Shown: in pieces, positions 62,130 to 64,000 of the stretch
Position numbering within the stretch: position 1 is the first letter of the stretch
Layout: each line of letters opens with the position of its first letter
Origin: a bacterium
GTDB lineage: Bacteria > Planctomycetota > Planctomycetia > Planctomycetales > Planctomycetaceae
Assembly: GCA_016125225.1 (NCBI GenBank)
Contig: WGME01000009.1
Span: 124,001-188,000 of the forward strand
Reading direction: 5' to 3'
DNA length: 64,000 bases
Made by a program: the position numbers and the translations under genes
The notes under the pieces: model-generated
What the model was told of the DNA's origin: nothing
Database searches by the model: none
The model's input: the letters and a program-made list of their open reading frames with translations, nothing else

Positions 62130-62297
62130 TCATTTCTTGGCCGACTTTTTGCTCTTTTTCGCGGCCTTCTTCGACGATTTAGCGGTTTCTTCTTTGGCAA
62201 CCGCCGCTTTGGTGGCCTTCTTGCCGCCTTGGAAGATGTTGTCCCAGCCCTTGGAAAACTTGTCGTTCGAGCCGGTATGCACTGTGTAGCCGGTCAT
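62130..62297 (-). CDS. Small planctomycete protein with Lys-rich tail
   Basis: 55 residues from the ATG at 62297 (AAGGAG seven bases upstream); a longer frame upstream is not credible. The N-terminus MTGYTVHTGSNDKFSKGWD with IFQGGKK is, from memory, highly conserved in planctomycetes, followed by a tail of alternating Lys/Ala (KKAAKKSKKSAKK) like bacterial histone H1-like proteins. It probably binds nucleic acid through the tail; I know of no experimental function. It is divergent from the TolB-like gene. A 13-bp dyad GAAGATAATCTTC lies about 45 bp upstream. Confidence 0.85.
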   Translation of the reverse strand: MTGYTVHTGSNDKFSKGWDNIFQGGKKATKAAVAKEETAKSSKKAAKKSKKSAKK

Positions 62298-62340
62298 GGC
62301 GTTGCTCCTTGCGGTATGGGTCAATCGGCGATTTTGACTC

Positions 62341-62353
62341 GAAGATAATCTTC
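62341..62353. promoter_or_regulatory. 13-bp dyad between two divergent genes
   Basis: GAAGAT-A-ATCTTC is a perfect inverted repeat about 45 bp upstream of the Lys-tailed gene and about 120 bp upstream of the TolB-like gene. It could be an operator or part of a promoter; nothing in the sequence decides between these. Confidence 0.3.
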
Positions 62354-62473
62354 TCCCGGGGTTGTGCAAACCATGCAGGCAACCATGGATGCGGGTCTCC
62401 GCTTTGCTCAGGTGGTCCTGTCTCTGGTAAGTTAGACATTGACCGGTCTGAAAATCGTTCAAGGACACCGAAG

Positions 62474-63502
62474 ATGCTGACCACCGCCCTGTTGACCCTG
62501 ATTCTGACTCAACCCCCGAAAGACGCCGTTACCGATACCGCTGCCGAATCCCAACACATCACCAATCTGCGGCAGGTGACGGCGGGGTTGCCTCGGGCAG
62601 GTGAAGGTTACTTCTCACCCGATGGCCAGTGGATCGTTTATCAGGCTTACCCCGTCGGTTATCCGTTCTATCAGATCTATGTGCAGAAGCTCGATGAAAC
62701 AACACCCCGTTTGTTGAGCACCGGCCGTGGTCGCACCACCTGTGCCTACTTCTCACCCGACCAGAAGCAGATTCTGTTCGCCTCGGCTCATACCGATCCG
62801 CAGATCGATCAGACGGAACTCTCCGCGCGGGAAGAGGCCGCTAAAGGGGGCCGTCGCCGTTACATGTGGGACTTTGATCCGCATATGGATCTCTACGTTA
62901 TCGACTTCAACGGTACCGGTATGAAACGGCTGACCGATACGCCGGGTTACGATGCCGAAGGGAGCTATTCGCGCGATGGCAAGCAGATTGTCTTTACCTC
63001 CTCGCGCGATGGCGATGCCGATCTCTACATCATGGATGCTGATGGCAGCAACACGCGGCAGCTGACGAACCAGCCGGGATATGACGGCGGCCCCTTTTTC
63101 TCACCGGATGGTCAATGGGTAATCTTTCGCAGCGATCGCGACAAAGAGCACATGCTGCAACTCTATGCGATCTCGATGGATGGCAAGACTGAAGTGCAGC
63201 TCACCAACAACCTCGATGAGGTCAACTGGTGCCCGTACTTCCATCCGTCGGGGAAATACATCATCTGGTCCCGGGCCGATTACAGTCGCGGACCGACGGG
63301 TGCTCACTTCAACTTATTTCAGATGGATCTGAACTGGGAGAAGGGTACGGTCTCGTCCGGCATGATCACGCAGATCACCCACAGCACCGCAGCCGATGTG
63401 CTGCCGGTCTTCAGTCCCGATGGCACCAAGCTGATGTGGACTTCCACCCGCGGGGCCGATGGCACCAGTCAACTCTGGATTGCCGATTGGAAGGCGGAGT
63501 AA
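62474..63502 (+). CDS. TolB-like beta-propeller (PD40) protein
   Basis: 342 residues from the ATG at 62474 (AAGGA eight bases upstream), giving a short signal-like N-terminus (LTTALLTLILTQPP). Repeated PD40 blades are visible: YFSPDGQWIVYQA, YFSPDQKQILFAS, SYSRDGKQIVFTSSRDGDAD, FFSPDGQWVIFRSDRD, YFHPSGKYIIWSR and VFSPDGTKLMWTS, six units that would close one propeller, with a DADLYIMDADGSN-type repeat. TolB-like propellers bind proteins or peptides at their top face; many planctomycete members stand alone, without Tol-Pal genes, as here. Its 3' end overlaps the opposing HisA-like gene by 34 bp. Confidence 0.9.
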   Translation: MLTTALLTLILTQPPKDAVTDTAAESQHITNLRQVTAGLPRAGEGYFSPDGQWIVYQAYPVGYPFYQIYVQKLDETTPRLLSTGRGRTTCAYFSPDQKQILFASAHTDPQIDQTELSAREEAAKGGRRRYMWDFDPHMDLYVIDFNGTGMKRLTDTPGYDAEGSYSRDGKQIVFTSSRDGDADLYIMDADGSNTRQLTNQPGYDGGPFFSPDGQWVIFRSDRDKEHMLQLYAISMDGKTEVQLTNNLDEVNWCPYFHPSGKYIIWSRADYSRGPTGAHFNLFQMDLNWEKGTVSSGMITQITHSTAADVLPVFSPDGTKLMWTSTRGADGTSQLWIADWKAE

Positions 63503-63999
63503 CGTTGCCAGTCGTCTGGTGAGATGCGGCAATCGTGCAAGGCCGAGGCGACGAGGACTTGTGAAACCCCGTGTTCCCGCCAGTGAGCCACGTCATCGAG
63601 GCAGCGCACACCGCCACCGGCGATGAGTGACAACTTGGGATGTGATTGTAGCAACTGGCGACACAGGCTGACTGTGCTGCCACCGGTCCCCATACCGACA
63701 TCGTGGAGATCGAGCACAATCATCCGGGTGATGCCCCGGGAAATCGCGATGTCTGCAATAGCGGTGGGATCGCACGGCCATGTCGTGCTCGCCATCGGTT
63801 GACCGTTCCGCAGGTCGAGACTGAAGACCCAGCGGGATGGATCAGTCTGCTGCAAAAGTTCCTGCAGCACTTGCGGGCTGGCTAACGATTCCAGTCCAGC
63901 GACAAGCGTGATCTGCGGTTGTGCCAGCAATGCTTGAGCAGAGACAGCATCCACAATGCCCGCATCGATGACCAGTTCAAACCCTTGTTCGATAAGTTG
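63469..63999 (-). CDS. HisA-like TIM-barrel protein (partial, 5' end outside window)
   Basis: At least 176 residues; the frame stays open to the right edge (…ELVIDAGIVDAV before the first listed start), so this is the C-terminal part of a gene running in from the right. The HisA/HisF pattern is visible: a phosphate-loop strand LIAGGGVRCLDDVAHW followed by HGVSQVLVASALHD, and an earlier strand MIVLDLHDVGMGTGG equivalent to the second catalytic Asp region. No other his gene is in the window. Close relatives outside histidine operons occur in archaea and in bacteria with tetrahydromethanopterin-dependent C1 metabolism, which planctomycetes have; assignment to that pathway is only suggestive. It overlaps the TolB-like gene by 34 bp. 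Confidence 0.85.
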   Translation of the reverse strand, partial: QLIEQGFELVIDAGIVDAVSAQALLAQPQITLVAGLESLASPQVLQELLQQTDPSRWVFSLDLRNGQPMASTTWPCDPTAIADIAISRGITRMIVLDLHDVGMGTGGSTVSLCRQLLQSHPKLSLIAGGGVRCLDDVAHWREHGVSQVLVASALHDCRISPDDWQRYSAFQSAIQS

Positions 64000-64000
64000 C

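Noticed and set aside
1-64000. CRISPR arrays, insertion sequences, rRNA genes or prophage
   Set aside because: No regularly spaced direct repeats, transposase or phage structural genes, or rRNA sequence was recognised anywhere in the window.

Overview
The window reads as chromosomal DNA of a planctomycete (Planctomycetota, probably Planctomycetales). The evidence is lineage-typical protein families: a DUF1549/DUF1553 protein with a PPC-domain partner, a very large membrane-bound dehydrogenase/HEAT/cytochrome c protein with an NPCBM domain, a DUF1559 prepilin-like protein, a Ser/Thr kinase with a long WD40 tail, a 55-residue Lys-tailed protein beginning MTGYTVHTG, and many Pro-rich secreted proteins with no assignable function. 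Most of the DNA is clearly GC-rich. A cassette at about 21.3-23.25 kb is visibly poorer in GC.

Layout. 0-6.9 kb: end of a secreted protein, the kinase with 21 WD40 repeats, tRNA-Gly(CCC), and a small membrane protein. 6.9-17.5 kb: secreted and membrane proteins (NPCBM/dehydrogenase/cytochrome c protein, a lipoprotein, a coiled-coil membrane protein, a bestrophin-like channel), about 1 kb without a gene but with two hairpins, a SLOG-type nucleotide-sensor-like protein and a GlsB/YeaQ-like protein. 17.6-26 kb: RluD-type pseudouridine synthase, then leuC and leuD separated by four co-oriented genes (aspartic protease, Uma2-type nuclease, AAA ATPase, and a Toprim/MAD4-like protein), then an EEP phosphoesterase and CinA. 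26-36.3 kb: PPC and DUF1549/DUF1553 operon, FHA-GAF-sigma54 activator, Pro-rich membrane protein, YjbQ. 36.4-45.4 kb: plus-strand run of a coiled-coil membrane protein, an Fe(III)-type ABC importer whose ATPase is fused in frame to a membrane segment plus NHL propeller, and a large von Willebrand A protein. 45.7-59.7 kb: continuous minus-strand run of lysR, gltB, a DUF1559 gene, gltD, a toxin-antitoxin pair, rpiB, ribE, rsmA, guaB and a secreted protein. 60-64 kb: lipoprotein, two very small genes, a TolB-like propeller and a partial HisA-like protein.

Functional themes. Housekeeping metabolism covers leucine synthesis, nitrogen assimilation (GOGAT with a LysR gene next to it), riboflavin, purines and rRNA/tRNA-type RNA modification. 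Signalling includes a transmembrane kinase with repeated Thr motifs and, elsewhere, a sigma54 activator with an FHA domain. The strongest candidate for an undescribed system is the translationally coupled AAA ATPase plus 210-residue Toprim/MAD4-like protein, inserted with two other genes between leuC and leuD. It has the two-component layout of known anti-phage ATPase/Toprim systems but lies in a biosynthetic operon. The ABC ATPase-NHL fusion is the second most unusual object. No CRISPR array, rRNA, insertion sequence or prophage was seen.
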